The notes: generated from the sequence alone by a model not told the origin. A stretch of DNA of 46,193 bases from Lachnospiraceae bacterium (GCA_017938285.1 JAGBBW010000096.1:1-46193); one strand, 5' to 3'; shown: positions 34,349 to 43,133, counted from the stretch's first letter. Made by a program: numbers and translations.

Positions 34349-35911
34349 ATGAGATTGAAAAAAGTAATGGCTGTAGTACTTGCAGCTGCATTAACCTTCT
34401 CTATGGCAGCCTGCGGCGGCAAGGACACTACTGCTGACCCAACCAAGGCACCATCCAGCACAAACACAAATACAAACACAAACACAAATACAAACAGTGA
34501 AGACGCAGGTAAGACAGATACCGGCAAGACAGATAATTCCTCTGTACCAAGTACTCCTGCAACCGGAACAAACAAGGAAATTACCATTGGTTCCTGGTGG
34601 GTACAGTACTATGACAGTATGAGTGAATCCATGGATGAATCTTCTGACTGGGTAAATGCCCAGGAAAAGCCGGAAGATGATGAAGCTGCCAAGGAGCAGA
34701 AGGCAATCAATCGTCAGATTGCACAGTTAAAGTGGGATAACGTATCCAAGATTGAGCAGGAGTACGGTGTTGAATTCTGGTGGGAAAACTTAACCTACGC
34801 TGGTGTTCAGGACTCCATCAATACTTCCATTCTGGCTGGTTCTCCAGACTGTGATATTTACCTGGTTGATGCTGGTATGGCAGTTCCTGCACAGGTAAAT
34901 GGTCTTGCTATGGACTTAAAGACATTCCTTCCAGCAGACCACGATATCTTTACAGAGCAGAAGATTGCTTCCTACTATGACTTAGGTGATGGCAAGGCCT
35001 GCATCTTCTACAACGTAGCAGCAGAAGGTCTTGTAGCAAATACCTATCCTTTAGGTTTCAATCTTCAGATGTTACAGGACAACAACTTAGAAGATCCTAG
35101 AGCACTCTGGGAGCGTGGCGAATGGACATGGGATAAGTTCATTGAGTACTGCCAGGTTCTGACACAGGATACCGATGGTGACGGACAGATTGACCAGTAT
35201 GGTTACTGTGGTTACCAGAATGAAACTTTCGAACAGTTAATGATGAGTAACGGTGGTAATATTGCTAAGGGTACTACCGAAGGCTTATCTTCCGCTCCTG
35301 TTGGTGAAGCTCTTCAGATGATGTCTGATATGTATAATGTATATAACGTATGTTATCCATACGACTTCGAAGGTGATGCTTCCTCCAGTATGAGAAACCA
35401 GTACACAGAAGGTAATATCGGTTTCTTCCCAATTGCCTGCTGGATTAACAACGCCAACGGTGACTACTCTGCGGATTCCGAGAACTTAACATGGGATGTT
35501 GTATACGTTCGCTGGCCAGTTGGTCCGTCCGGTAACAAGGATACCAACGCTGGTAAGAATGATATCCCATCCGGCGCATTCATTATTCCGGCTGGTGTTC
35601 AGGAGCCAGAAAAGGTATTCAACGTTATGTACGATTTCTGGGATTGGAACGATGGTGACACATCCCTTCGTGATAACAAGGCAGCTCTGAACTGGTGGTA
35701 TAATGAAACTTCCAACAAGGAAGAGTTACAGGTTTCCAACTTCGACTGCATGGCTGACTGTGGTGCACATGCAACCTTCGACTTATGGAACAGTATCAAT
35801 GTTCCTTATGACATGCTTTCCCTTATCAAGGGTGAAATGACACCTGCTCAGTTCCAGGAAACTTACAAGCAGCAGGTTCAGGATGGTCTTGATTCCTACT
35901 TTGGTAACTAA
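34349..35911 (+). CDS. ABC transporter solute-binding lipoprotein (family 1)
   Basis: A 520-residue lipoprotein with C22 in SMAACGG. A low-complexity linker has six threonine-asparagine pairs (about 37-48), encoded by a short DNA repeat. From about 75 the mature binding domain follows, with EQEYGVEFWWENLTYAG, ILAGSPDCDIYLVDAG and WERGEWTWDKFIEYCQ, typical of carbohydrate-binding family 1 proteins. It probably delivers manno-oligosaccharides to the second permease pair, being downstream of it and without its own permeases. AGGAGG precedes the ATG. The 461-bp structured spacer after it suggests its message ends there. Confidence 0.9.
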   Translation: MRLKKVMAVVLAAALTFSMAACGGKDTTADPTKAPSSTNTNTNTNTNTNSEDAGKTDTGKTDNSSVPSTPATGTNKEITIGSWWVQYYDSMSESMDESSDWVNAQEKPEDDEAAKEQKAINRQIAQLKWDNVSKIEQEYGVEFWWENLTYAGVQDSINTSILAGSPDCDIYLVDAGMAVPAQVNGLAMDLKTFLPADHDIFTEQKIASYYDLGDGKACIFYNVAAEGLVANTYPLGFNLQMLQDNNLEDPRALWERGEWTWDKFIEYCQVLTQDTDGDGQIDQYGYCGYQNETFEQLMMSNGGNIAKGTTEGLSSAPVGEALQMMSDMYNVYNVCYPYDFEGDASSSMRNQYTEGNIGFFPIACWINNANGDYSADSENLTWDVVYVRWPVGPSGNKDTNAGKNDIPSGAFIIPAGVQEPEKVFNVMYDFWDWNDGDTSLRDNKAALNWWYNETSNKEELQVSNFDCMADCGAHATFDLWNSINVPYDMLSLIKGEMTPAQFQETYKQQVQDGLDSYFGN

Positions 35912-36372
35912 ACAGTTTAAATAATCGTAACTCCATGAGCAGAACGTAAGCTGCAGGGCAGCACTTCCCGGCTTCTAGCCGGGAGGTTCTGCGAATGGAA
36001 GTTACGGTTCTGTAAACAGAAAATTATTACAAAAACCGTAACAGATTCCGGCGGGAAAGCGCTGCCGGGTCCGCTAAAAAGAAACAGAAAGAAGCAGACA
36101 GTAAAAATGCAGGTAAAAAAAGATACATAGTATACGGCAGGGAGGGTAAAAAGAAGCTATTGCCCCGGCTTTGCCAGAAGAAACCATAAGGTGGGGAGTG
36201 GGTGTTTATCCTGCCTGCTGTATACTATGGAGCACACCATTTTATGGTGTGTATGGTAACAGTAAAAGTAATTGTCCGGTACAGACCAAAACAATGGTTG
36301 CGGGGAACGTATGACAGTGAACGTACTGAACAGTGAATGTAAATTATTATAATAGAAATGAGGATGTAAACA
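35912..36372 (+). other. Gene-free 461-bp region with several inverted repeats
   Basis: No convincing gene. Three structures are visible. First, a three-layer stem at 35926-36006 (CGTAACTCCAT with ATGGAAGTTACG; GCAGAAC with GTTCTGC; TCCCGGCT with AGCCGGGA). Second, a long-range stem at 36126-36229 (CATAGTATAC with GTATACTATG; GGCAGG with CCTGCC). Third, ACACCAT-TTT-ATGGTGT at 36234-36250. A -10 TATAAT at 36348-36353, without a good -35, could start the following phosphorylase gene. It may hold the message end of the binding-protein gene plus a leader for the next gene. Confidence 0.5.
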
Positions 36373-37395
36373 ATGAGTGATATTAAGATGATTGCTCCTG
36401 CACTTCCAAATGTGCCATGGCAGGAGAAGCCGGAAGGCTTAAAGAATGCTCCAGTATGGAGATATACAGAAAATCCGATTATCGGAAGAAATCCGGTAGA
36501 AGGTGTAGCACGTATTTTCAATAGTGCTGTTATGCCTTATAATGGAGAATTTATCGGTGTGTTCCGTGGCGAGCAGACTAATGGTATTCCTTACATTTAC
36601 CTTGGACGCAGCAAAGATGCGATTCACTGGGATTTCGACAAGGACAAGATTCCTTTCGTAGATGAAGACGGCAACCCATTTATGCCGGTTTACGCTTATG
36701 ACCCAAGACTGGTAAAGGTGGAAGATACCTATTATATCATCTGGTGCCAGGATTTCTACGGTGCTGCGATTGGTATGGCAAAGACAACAGATTTCAAGAC
36801 ATTTACCCGTCTGGAAAATCCATTCCTGCCATTCAACCGTAATGCGGTTCTGTTCCCAAGAAAGGTGAACGGTAACTTCATGATGTTAAGCAGACCTTCC
36901 GATTCCGGTCATACACCATTCGGTGATATTTTTGTCAGCGAAAGTCCTGACCTTGTTTACTGGGGCAAGCACAGACATGTGATGGGCCGCGGTAACGAGT
37001 GGTGGGAGTCCTTAAAGATTGGCGGCGGCGCAGCTCCAATCGAGACAAGCGAGGGCTGGTTATTATTCTACCATGGTGTAAGCGGAACCTGCAACGGTTA
37101 TGTATACTCCATCGGTGGTGCTATCTTAGATTTAGAGAACCCATCCAAGGTATTATACCGTTGTGAAACCTTCCTGCTCACTCCGGAAGAGTGGTATGAA
37201 GAGAGAGGCTTCGTTCCGAACGTATGCTTCCCATGCGCTACCCTTCATGATCCGGAAACCGGAAGAATTGCAATTTACTATGGTGCAGCGGACAGCTATG
37301 TTGGTCTTGCTTTCTGTAACTTCGAGGAAATCGTGGCTTACATCAAGGAGCATAGTGTGGTAACAGGTACTGATACAGAAATCGGTAAGAGATAA
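36373..37395 (+). CDS. Beta-1,4-manno-oligosaccharide phosphorylase (GH130_2)
   Basis: A 340-residue five-bladed propeller enzyme of GH130, subfamily 2 by length and by the motif YDPRLV with D110 as likely proton donor; NPIIGRNPV and GGGAAPIETSEGWLLFYHG agree. It phosphorolyses beta-1,4-mannosyl chains from the non-reducing end to mannose-1-phosphate. Cytoplasmic. GAGG is upstream of the ATG. It complements the GH130_1 enzyme: this one shortens oligomers, the other finishes the epimerised disaccharide. Followed by a foldback repeat, then a terminator. Confidence 0.92.
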   Translation: MSDIKMIAPALPNVPWQEKPEGLKNAPVWRYTENPIIGRNPVEGVARIFNSAVMPYNGEFIGVFRGEQTNGIPYIYLGRSKDAIHWDFDKDKIPFVDEDGNPFMPVYAYDPRLVKVEDTYYIIWCQDFYGAAIGMAKTTDFKTFTRLENPFLPFNRNAVLFPRKVNGNFMMLSRPSDSGHTPFGDIFVSESPDLVYWGKHRHVMGRGNEWWESLKIGGGAAPIETSEGWLLFYHGVSGTCNGYVYSIGGAILDLENPSKVLYRCETFLLTPEEWYEERGFVPNVCFPCATLHDPETGRIAIYYGAADSYVGLAFCNFEEIVAYIKEHSVVTGTDTEIGKR

Positions 37396-37406
37396 GACAG
37401 GAAGTG

Positions 37407-37658
37407 CTGTTCACAGAGGCTTATGGAATCAGGGCAGTTTTTGAGGTTCAAAATCCATGTTTGCCTGGCTCTTCCTACATGTGTTCGCTCCAGTCGGACA
37501 CAGCCGGAGTAAGTAGTTTTTAGCAGTGGTTTATGACGGCTGCGTCCGTCTGAAACGTACACATGTGTCAGAGATGTCAAACATTTGGATGTTTGAACCT
37601 CAAAAACTGCCGCCAGAGGTTGTGATAAGCTACTGGAAAATAGAATGTCTGTGAACAG
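37407..37658 (+). repeat. Foldback repeat, copy A (~252 bp)
   Basis: An imperfect palindrome with terminal arms CTGTTCACAGA (37407-37417) and TCTGTGAACAG (37648-37658). A 20-bp perfect inner pair runs 37433-37452 with 37592-37611. Further in, ACATGTGT and CGGACACAGCCG pair with their complements. It carries the shared core GCTCTTCCTACA found in two other intergenic copies in this window. No ORF inside is credible. Looks like a MITE or transcribed foldback element. Confidence 0.8.
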
Positions 37659-37675
37659 TATAAGAGAAAAGAGTG

Positions 37676-37711
37676 CCGTGCGGCGGGTTTTCGCCTGCTG
37701 CACGGTTTTTT
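37676..37711 (+). terminator. Intrinsic terminator after GH130_2 and copy A
   Basis: CCGTGCGGCGGG pairs (two wobbles) with CCTGCTGCACGG, followed by six T. Copy A lies between the gene and this terminator, so the repeat is probably transcribed as a 3' untranslated region. Confidence 0.8.
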
Positions 37712-37854
37712 CTACCAAAAATGTGGAAAACTGCAAAAATCAGCAGGATTTTTGTGAATAACAGGAGAGAAAAAAGACAAGAAAAGAGTGGTACCGGCTG
37801 CTGCAGAATTTGCCGGAGAAGAATAGAGAAATTATGAGTACGGAGGAATCCCAG

Positions 37855-38907
37855 ATGAACGAGAATCCAATGAAGAATTTAACAGCAAAAGAAGTAGTAG
37901 CAGGTATGAAATTAGGATGGAGCCTTGGTAATACCATGGATTCCTTTGATGACAGTATTGACAGAGCTTCGGCACCGTCCGCCTGGGAAACTGCCTGGGG
38001 AAATCCGGTGACAACGGAAGCATTGATTGAGAAAATGATTAACGAGGGATTTAATGTGATTCGTTATCCGGTCAGCTGGAGAAATCACATTACGGATTCT
38101 GAGAATTATAAAATAGATGAGGCATGGATGAACCGTGTCCAGGAACTGGTGGATTATGCTTACAATCGTGGAGTGTATGTTATTCTGAACATTCACCATG
38201 AAGGCTGGCATGACCCTTATTATGACAACAAGGACGCAGCAGAAAAGAAGCTTCGTGCCGTGTGGGAGCAGATTGCGGACCGTTTTAAGGATTACGGAGA
38301 GCGTCTGGTTTTTGAATGCATGAATGAGCCAAGAAAACGTGACACGGAATGGGAATGGAATGGCGGCGATGAAGAAGGCTGGGAAGTAGTAAACTATTTC
38401 AACCGTGTATGTATCGACACCATCCGCAGGACCGGCGGCAACAATCCATACCGCTGCCTGATGATTCCTGGTTATGCAGCAAACTGTACCGTGGGAATCC
38501 GCCATCTGGAAATTCCAGAAGGGGATGATAAGCTGATTGCTTCGGTACACGCTTATGAACCTTATGACTTTGCACTGAATATTCAGGGTCGTGGTCTGTG
38601 GGAAAATGATACAAAAATTATAGACAGTATTTTGAAAGAAATTGACGAACTGTTCTTAAGCAAGGGCACTCCGGCAATTATTGGAGAATTCGGTGCTATG
38701 TATAAGCCGGTGGAAGGCAATGAGGCTTCCCGTGGTGAATGGGTGGAATATTATGTAAAGAAAGCAAAAGAATACGGAATTCCATGTGTCTGGTGGGACA
38801 ACGGTCTCTTTGAAGGAGACGGCGAGTTGTTCGGACTGATTGACAGAGAGAAACTGGAATGGAAGTATTCCAAAGTAGTGGAAGGATTGAAAAAGGGAAT
38901 CCAATAG
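37855..38907 (+). CDS. Cytoplasmic GH5 endo-glycanase
   Basis: A 350-residue GH5 barrel. Signature LGWSLGNTMDS, ETAWGNPVTT and RYPVSWRNHI near the N-terminus; acid/base E158 in CMNEPRK; nucleophile E278 in IIGEFGAMY. These N-terminal motifs resemble subfamily GH5_4 (endoglucanase, xyloglucanase, mixed-linkage glucanase), but mannanase activity is also possible. There is no signal peptide, unusual for GH5, so it should act on imported oligosaccharides such as glucomannan pieces. CGGAGGA lies 8 nt before the chosen ATG; earlier in-frame starts exist. The esterase gene follows after 31 nt. Confidence 0.88.
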   Translation: MNENPMKNLTAKEVVAGMKLGWSLGNTMDSFDDSIDRASAPSAWETAWGNPVTTEALIEKMINEGFNVIRYPVSWRNHITDSENYKIDEAWMNRVQELVDYAYNRGVYVILNIHHEGWHDPYYDNKDAAEKKLRAVWEQIADRFKDYGERLVFECMNEPRKRDTEWEWNGGDEEGWEVVNYFNRVCIDTIRRTGGNNPYRCLMIPGYAANCTVGIRHLEIPEGDDKLIASVHAYEPYDFALNIQGRGLWENDTKIIDSILKEIDELFLSKGTPAIIGEFGAMYKPVEGNEASRGEWVEYYVKKAKEYGIPCVWWDNGLFEGDGELFGLIDREKLEWKYSKVVEGLKKGIQ

Positions 38908-38938
38908 AAAAATAATTTGCAAAAGGAGTGTACCTGTT

Positions 38939-40063
38939 ATGAAACACCTTGTAAATTTTGAAGACGGTATGGCGTTCCATGGAAATACCGAACGCATCGC
39001 CAAAGTATTAAAAAAAGCTGAAAACGGAAAATCGATCACATTAGGGTACCTGGGCGGCTCCATCACCCAGGGTTCCCTGTCCTCCACACCGGATACGTGC
39101 TACGCTGCCATGGTAACAAAGTGGTGGCGTGAGCAGTATCCACAAACAGAGTTTACTTATGTAAACGGAGGAATTGGTGGAACAACTTCCCAGTTTGGTG
39201 TATCCAGAGTGGAAAGTGATATTTTAGCCTATGAGCCGGATTTCGTTATTATAGAATTTAGTGTAAATGATGACAATTCCCTGTTCTTTAGGGAAACCTA
39301 TGAAGGTCTGGTGCGTAAGGTTTATACTTCCAAAACTGCTCCGGCAGTGCTTCTGGTACATAATGTGTTCTATCAGACAGGAACGAATGCCCAGGACCAG
39401 CACGAAACCATCGGACGTTATTACAACATCCCATGTGTCAGCATGAAAACTTCGGTTTACCAGTCCGTAGCATCCGGTAAAATTCCGGTGCGTGATATAA
39501 CACCGGATGACCTCCATCCAAACGATGCCGGTCATGCGCTGCTGGCAGATCTGGTGACTTATTTCTTAGAAAAGGTACAGAAAGAAAGCGTGGCAGCAGT
39601 AACAGACACAACCCGTCAGCCGGAAGAACTCCCGGCACCAATTACTGCCAATGCTTACCAGAACTCGGTCCGCTACCAGTCCTACAACTCCACTTCCATT
39701 CTGGAAGGTTTTGTAGCAGATACTGCGGAACAGAACCATATCACTGACATTTTTAAACGAGGATTTATCGGTACAAAGAAAGGGGATTCCATTCACTTTG
39801 AAATCGAAGGAACCGGAATCGCTGTGCAGTACCGCAAGTCTGTAAAGCACCCGGCCTGCATTGCCAAAGTAGTACTGGATGGTGACGAAGCAAACGCCAT
39901 GGTACTGGACGGCAACTTTGACGAGACCTGGGGTGACTGCCTGTACATTACCACAGTAGCAGCCCACATTGAGGACAAGAAGCATACTGTGGACATCACC
40001 ATTACCGAAGGTGACGAAAGCATGGTGCCATTTTATCTGGTATCTGTAATAGGTTCAAGATAA
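38939..40063 (+). CDS. SGNH acetylesterase, CE17-like mannan deacetylase
   Basis: A 374-residue esterase. Residues about 30-215 are an SGNH domain: nucleophile S41 in YLGGSITQGS, oxyanion residues GGIGG and FSVND, catalytic D191/H193 in DDLHPND. Residues about 235-374 are a beta-sandwich (HFEIEGTGIAVQYRK) resembling the CBM35-like module that follows the SGNH domain in the R. intestinalis CE17 mannan acetylesterase. That enzyme removes 2-O-acetyl groups from mannosyl units. Without a signal peptide it would act on imported acetylated oligomers, unblocking the phosphorylases. AAGGAG at the start. Likely cotranscribed with GH5. Confidence 0.87.
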   Translation: MKHLVNFEDGMAFHGNTERIAKVLKKAENGKSITLGYLGGSITQGSLSSTPDTCYAAMVTKWWREQYPQTEFTYVNGGIGGTTSQFGVSRVESDILAYEPDFVIIEFSVNDDNSLFFRETYEGLVRKVYTSKTAPAVLLVHNVFYQTGTNAQDQHETIGRYYNIPCVSMKTSVYQSVASGKIPVRDITPDDLHPNDAGHALLADLVTYFLEKVQKESVAAVTDTTRQPEELPAPITANAYQNSVRYQSYNSTSILEGFVADTAEQNHITDIFKRGFIGTKKGDSIHFEIEGTGIAVQYRKSVKHPACIAKVVLDGDEANAMVLDGNFDETWGDCLYITTVAAHIEDKKHTVDITITEGDESMVPFYLVSVIGSR

Positions 40064-40150
40064 GCAAATAATAGTACTATTTTTTACTTGTATACTAATG
40101 GTTAAGGAGCGAACTCATAGTAGTTCCTCCCTTCGCCAGTGAAATCTAAC

Positions 40151-40193
40151 CCAGGAAGCCGCTGACTTATCCCGGATTTGCGGCTATCCCTGG
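40151..40193 (+). terminator. Hairpin after the esterase gene
   Basis: CCAGG and AGCCGC pair with GCGGCT and CCTGG around a loop of about 17 nt. No U-tract follows, so it is a weak terminator candidate or an RNA-stabilising stem. Confidence 0.3.
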
Positions 40194-40200
40194 CGCTGCC

Positions 40201-40597
40201 GTTCACACCCAGCTTTTCACAATCGTAGAGGACAGCTTGCAGGGATACAATATTCAGGTGTCCGACATCTCTGATACATCTGTCTGTGTCTGACGAACGC
40301 AGCCGTAAACAACATGACATTTTGTTGTAAAGAATATTACGGCTGTGTCCGGCAGGGACGAACAGATGTAGGAAGAGCTAGTATGATCCACCTTAATTAA
40401 CAACCTGTTTCACATGTCTAAATTCCAGTTTGTTGCGTTGTTGTCAGTCAACGTAGCCACCGCTACGTCTCCTTCCGCCGCCTTACAAACTGAAATTTAT
40501 TCTTCGTGAAATAGGTAGTTATTAAGGGTGGGTCATACTAGGCAGACACGGATATTGTAACTCGGTACACTGTAATATAAATAACCTGAGTGTGAAC
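40201..40597 (-). repeat. Foldback repeat, copy B, interrupted by a MITE
   Basis: GTTCACAC at the left end faces GTGTGAAC at the right. Inside, ATATTCAGGTGTCC and GACACGGATAT-type arms pair, as do CGCAGCCGTAA with TTACGGCTGTG and TACATCTGT with ACAGATGTA. Read on the minus strand it has the same order as copies A and C (ATATCCGTGTC, GCCTAG, CTCTTCCTACA, GTTCG, GGACACAGCCG). A 156-bp insert splits it at CTAG; without insert and duplication it is about 237 bp, near the size of copy A. Confidence 0.75.
40382..40537. mobile_element. 156-bp MITE nested in foldback copy B
   Basis: Terminal inverted repeats TATGATCCACC and GGTGGGTCATA, then further long arms (TTAATTAAC-like, TGTTTCAC with GTGAAATA, AAATTCCAGTTTGT with ACAAACTGAAATTT) and a central ACGTAGC-CACC-GCTACGT hairpin. 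Both ends are flanked by CTAG (40378-40381 and 40538-40541). The uninterrupted copy C has a single CTAG at this place, so the flanks look like a 4-bp target duplication. No coding capacity. Confidence 0.8.
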
Positions 40598-40668
40598 GCA
40601 GCTAAAGCACTCCATCGGGATAAAACGGCGGCTTCAGCCGCAAATACCACCAACAGGGAGGAAAGACT

Positions 40669-43083
40669 ATGTTTCGTGACGATTTTGTCTGGGGCGTTGC
40701 CTCCAGTGCCTATCAGGTAGAAGGCAGAAGCCGCGATTTTGGCAGCGGTAAAATCATCTGGGAAACCTTCACCGAACAGGGCCGCATTCAGGATGGCCAC
40801 ACTGCCGATGAAGGCTGTGACCACATCGACCATTATAAAGAAGACCTTGCCCTCATGAAAGAATTTGGGGTCAGGGCATACCGTTTCTCCATCAACTGGG
40901 CAAGAATTTTACCGGAAGGAACCGGAACAGTCAACATGGAAGGCGTAAATCTGTACCGTGACATGATGGAAGAAATGATAAAGAACGGTATCACTCCATA
41001 CCTTACCATGTACCATTGGGAGCTGCCACAGGCGTTACAGGATAAAGGCGGCTGGCTTAATGAAAACATCATCGAGTGGTTTGGTGAGTACGCCAAAGCG
41101 GTGGCAGAGAATTTCTCTGACCTCTGTGAATATTTTATTACGTTAAACGAGCCTCAGTGCTTTGTAGGTATTGGTCATTTATCCGGTATCCATGCACCTG
41201 GCTTAAAGCTTCCATATAAGGATGTGTTCCAGATTGCCCACAATGCACTGCGGGCCCACGGTACTGCGGTAAAGCAGCTCCGTAAGTATGCCTGCCGTCC
41301 AATCAAGGTGGGCTATGCGCCGACCTGCGGCGTGGCGTATCCTGCTACCGATAAGCCGGAGGACATCGAGGCAGCAAGAGAATATTATTTCACCCAGAAC
41401 AATCCGATGGACAACTGGACCTGGAATGTGGCATGGTTCTCCGACCCTGTCTTCCTTGGACATTATCCGGAAGACGGTTTAAAGAAATATGCCGAGTGGC
41501 TTCCGGAAATCACCCCAGAGGACATGGAACTGATTTCCCAGCCTCTGGATTTCATGGGACAGAATATTTATAACGGCTTTATGATTCGCTGCGGAGCGGA
41601 CGGCAGACCGGAATATGTGAACCGTCCTGCAGGTCTTGCGAAGACCGCAGCCCAGTGGCCGGTGACACCGGAGTGTCTGTACTGGGGCATTAAGTTCCTG
41701 TATGAGCGTTACCAGCTTCCGGTGTACATTACCGAAAACGGCATGTCCTGCCACGATATCGTATCCGCAGACGGCAAGGTACATGACCCGAACCGAATTA
41801 CCTTCCTGGACCAGTATATCAGTGCTCTCCAGAAGGCAAATGACGAAGGTGCCGATGTCCGCGGTTATTTCGAGTGGACCTTCCTCGACAACTTCGAGTG
41901 GGACAAGGGCTACACCGAACGTTTTGGCCTGGTTTATGTGGATTTCCAGACCAAAGAGCGTATTCCAAAGGATTCCGCTTACTGGTACAAGGAGGTTATG
42001 GACACCAATGGCCGCAATCTCTCCATTAACAAGGCAGCAGAAACCTTCGTGTCTCCGGACAATGAAAAGCTGCAGTACATGGGACGTATTGACTTTGACA
42101 AGGACGGTGGTCCGGAATTTGTCTTCCCTTGTACTTATGTAAAAATGAAATTTAAGGGCACAGATGTAAGGGTTGCCCTGACCAATACAAAGAGCTGCTG
42201 GGATAACTATATGGGTTATATCCTGGACGGTAAGCAGGAAAAGTTTAAGTTAGCAGACTGGGGCAGGAAAGAGTATGCCCTTGGCGAAAACTTAGAGGAT
42301 ACGGAGCATGAGCTTATGCTGTTTAAGCGCATGGACTCCTGCCATACGGTACAGTTCCATGGCTTTACCTTAAATGGTGGTGCCGAAGTATTAGAGCTTC
42401 CGCCACTGCCGGAGCGTCGTATTGAAGTGTACGGTGATTCTGTTTCTGCCGGAGAGGTCAGTGAGGCCGTAGGTTTTGAAGGACAGCCGGACCCACAGCA
42501 TAACGGCGAGTTTTCCAACAGCTACTATTCCTATTCCTGGACACTGGCAAGAAAGTTAAATGCCCAGCTTCATGATATTGCCCAGGGCGGTATCTGCCTG
42601 TTGGATGATGCCGGCTGGTTTGCCGGTCCGGTCTGCAAGGGAATGCTTTCCATGTACGACAAGATAGAGTACCACCCGGACCTTGGCGTACAGAAGCGCT
42701 GGGATTTTAAGAAATACACCCCGGATGTCGTTATCGTGGCTATCGGCCAGAATGACAAGGATCCGTTTGATTACATGAAGGAAGATTATAACTCCGACCA
42801 GTCCGTATACTGGCGCATGGCATACCGTGACTTTATCGGCAAACTGCGTGTCCGCTATCCGGAGGCCCATATCATTCTCGCTACTACGATTTTAAATCAT
42901 GAAGCAGTCTGGGATGAGGCCATTGATGAAGTATGCAGAAAGATGAACGAAACCGATAAAAAGATTCACCATTTCCTCTACAGCAATAACGGCTGCGGAA
43001 CCCACGGACATATCCGCATTTCCGAGGCAGAGAAGATGGCAGAAGAAATGGCAGCGTTCATTGAAACTTTAGGTGCCTTTTGA
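40669..43083 (+). CDS. GH1 beta-glycosidase fused to a CE2 acetylesterase
   Basis: An 804-residue, two-enzyme protein in one uninterrupted frame. Residues 1-450 are a complete GH1 barrel: acid/base E161 in ITLNEPQCF, nucleophile E356 in YITENGMS, C-terminal FEWDKGYTERFGL. Residues about 465-585 form a jelly-roll and 585-804 an SGNH domain, the CE2 layout: nucleophile S591 in VYGDSVSAGE, GQND, catalytic histidine at H779 or H781 in THGHIR. It would remove acetyl groups (CE2 enzymes prefer 3-, 4- or 6-O positions) and terminal glucose or mannose from imported glucomannan oligomers. No signal peptide. GGGAGG precedes the start. Confidence 0.92.
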   Translation: MFRDDFVWGVASSAYQVEGRSRDFGSGKIIWETFTEQGRIQDGHTADEGCDHIDHYKEDLALMKEFGVRAYRFSINWARILPEGTGTVNMEGVNLYRDMMEEMIKNGITPYLTMYHWELPQALQDKGGWLNENIIEWFGEYAKAVAENFSDLCEYFITLNEPQCFVGIGHLSGIHAPGLKLPYKDVFQIAHNALRAHGTAVKQLRKYACRPIKVGYAPTCGVAYPATDKPEDIEAAREYYFTQNNPMDNWTWNVAWFSDPVFLGHYPEDGLKKYAEWLPEITPEDMELISQPLDFMGQNIYNGFMIRCGADGRPEYVNRPAGLAKTAAQWPVTPECLYWGIKFLYERYQLPVYITENGMSCHDIVSADGKVHDPNRITFLDQYISALQKANDEGADVRGYFEWTFLDNFEWDKGYTERFGLVYVDFQTKERIPKDSAYWYKEVMDTNGRNLSINKAAETFVSPDNEKLQYMGRIDFDKDGGPEFVFPCTYVKMKFKGTDVRVALTNTKSCWDNYMGYILDGKQEKFKLADWGRKEYALGENLEDTEHELMLFKRMDSCHTVQFHGFTLNGGAEVLELPPLPERRIEVYGDSVSAGEVSEAVGFEGQPDPQHNGEFSNSYYSYSWTLARKLNAQLHDIAQGGICLLDDAGWFAGPVCKGMLSMYDKIEYHPDLGVQKRWDFKKYTPDVVIVAIGQNDKDPFDYMKEDYNSDQSVYWRMAYRDFIGKLRVRYPEAHIILATTILNHEAVWDEAIDEVCRKMNETDKKIHHFLYSNNGCGTHGHIRISEAEKMAEEMAAFIETLGAF

Positions 43084-43133
43084 GACAGAATAAATCAGCT
43101 TTTTTCAATTTTTAATTATGATATCCTTTCGGG

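Noticed and set aside
36055-36068. Second cre-like site (GAAAGCGCTGCC)
   Set aside because: Only the core matches; flanking consensus positions fail and it lies far from a promoter.
37338-37736. 132-residue minus-strand ORF across foldback copy A
   Set aside because: Antisense to the GH130_2 end and to a palindromic repeat; no start signal.
40102-40320. 72-residue minus-strand ORF
   Set aside because: It lies in the hairpin and foldback-repeat region, has no ribosome binding site or recognisable domain, and is explained by the structured DNA.
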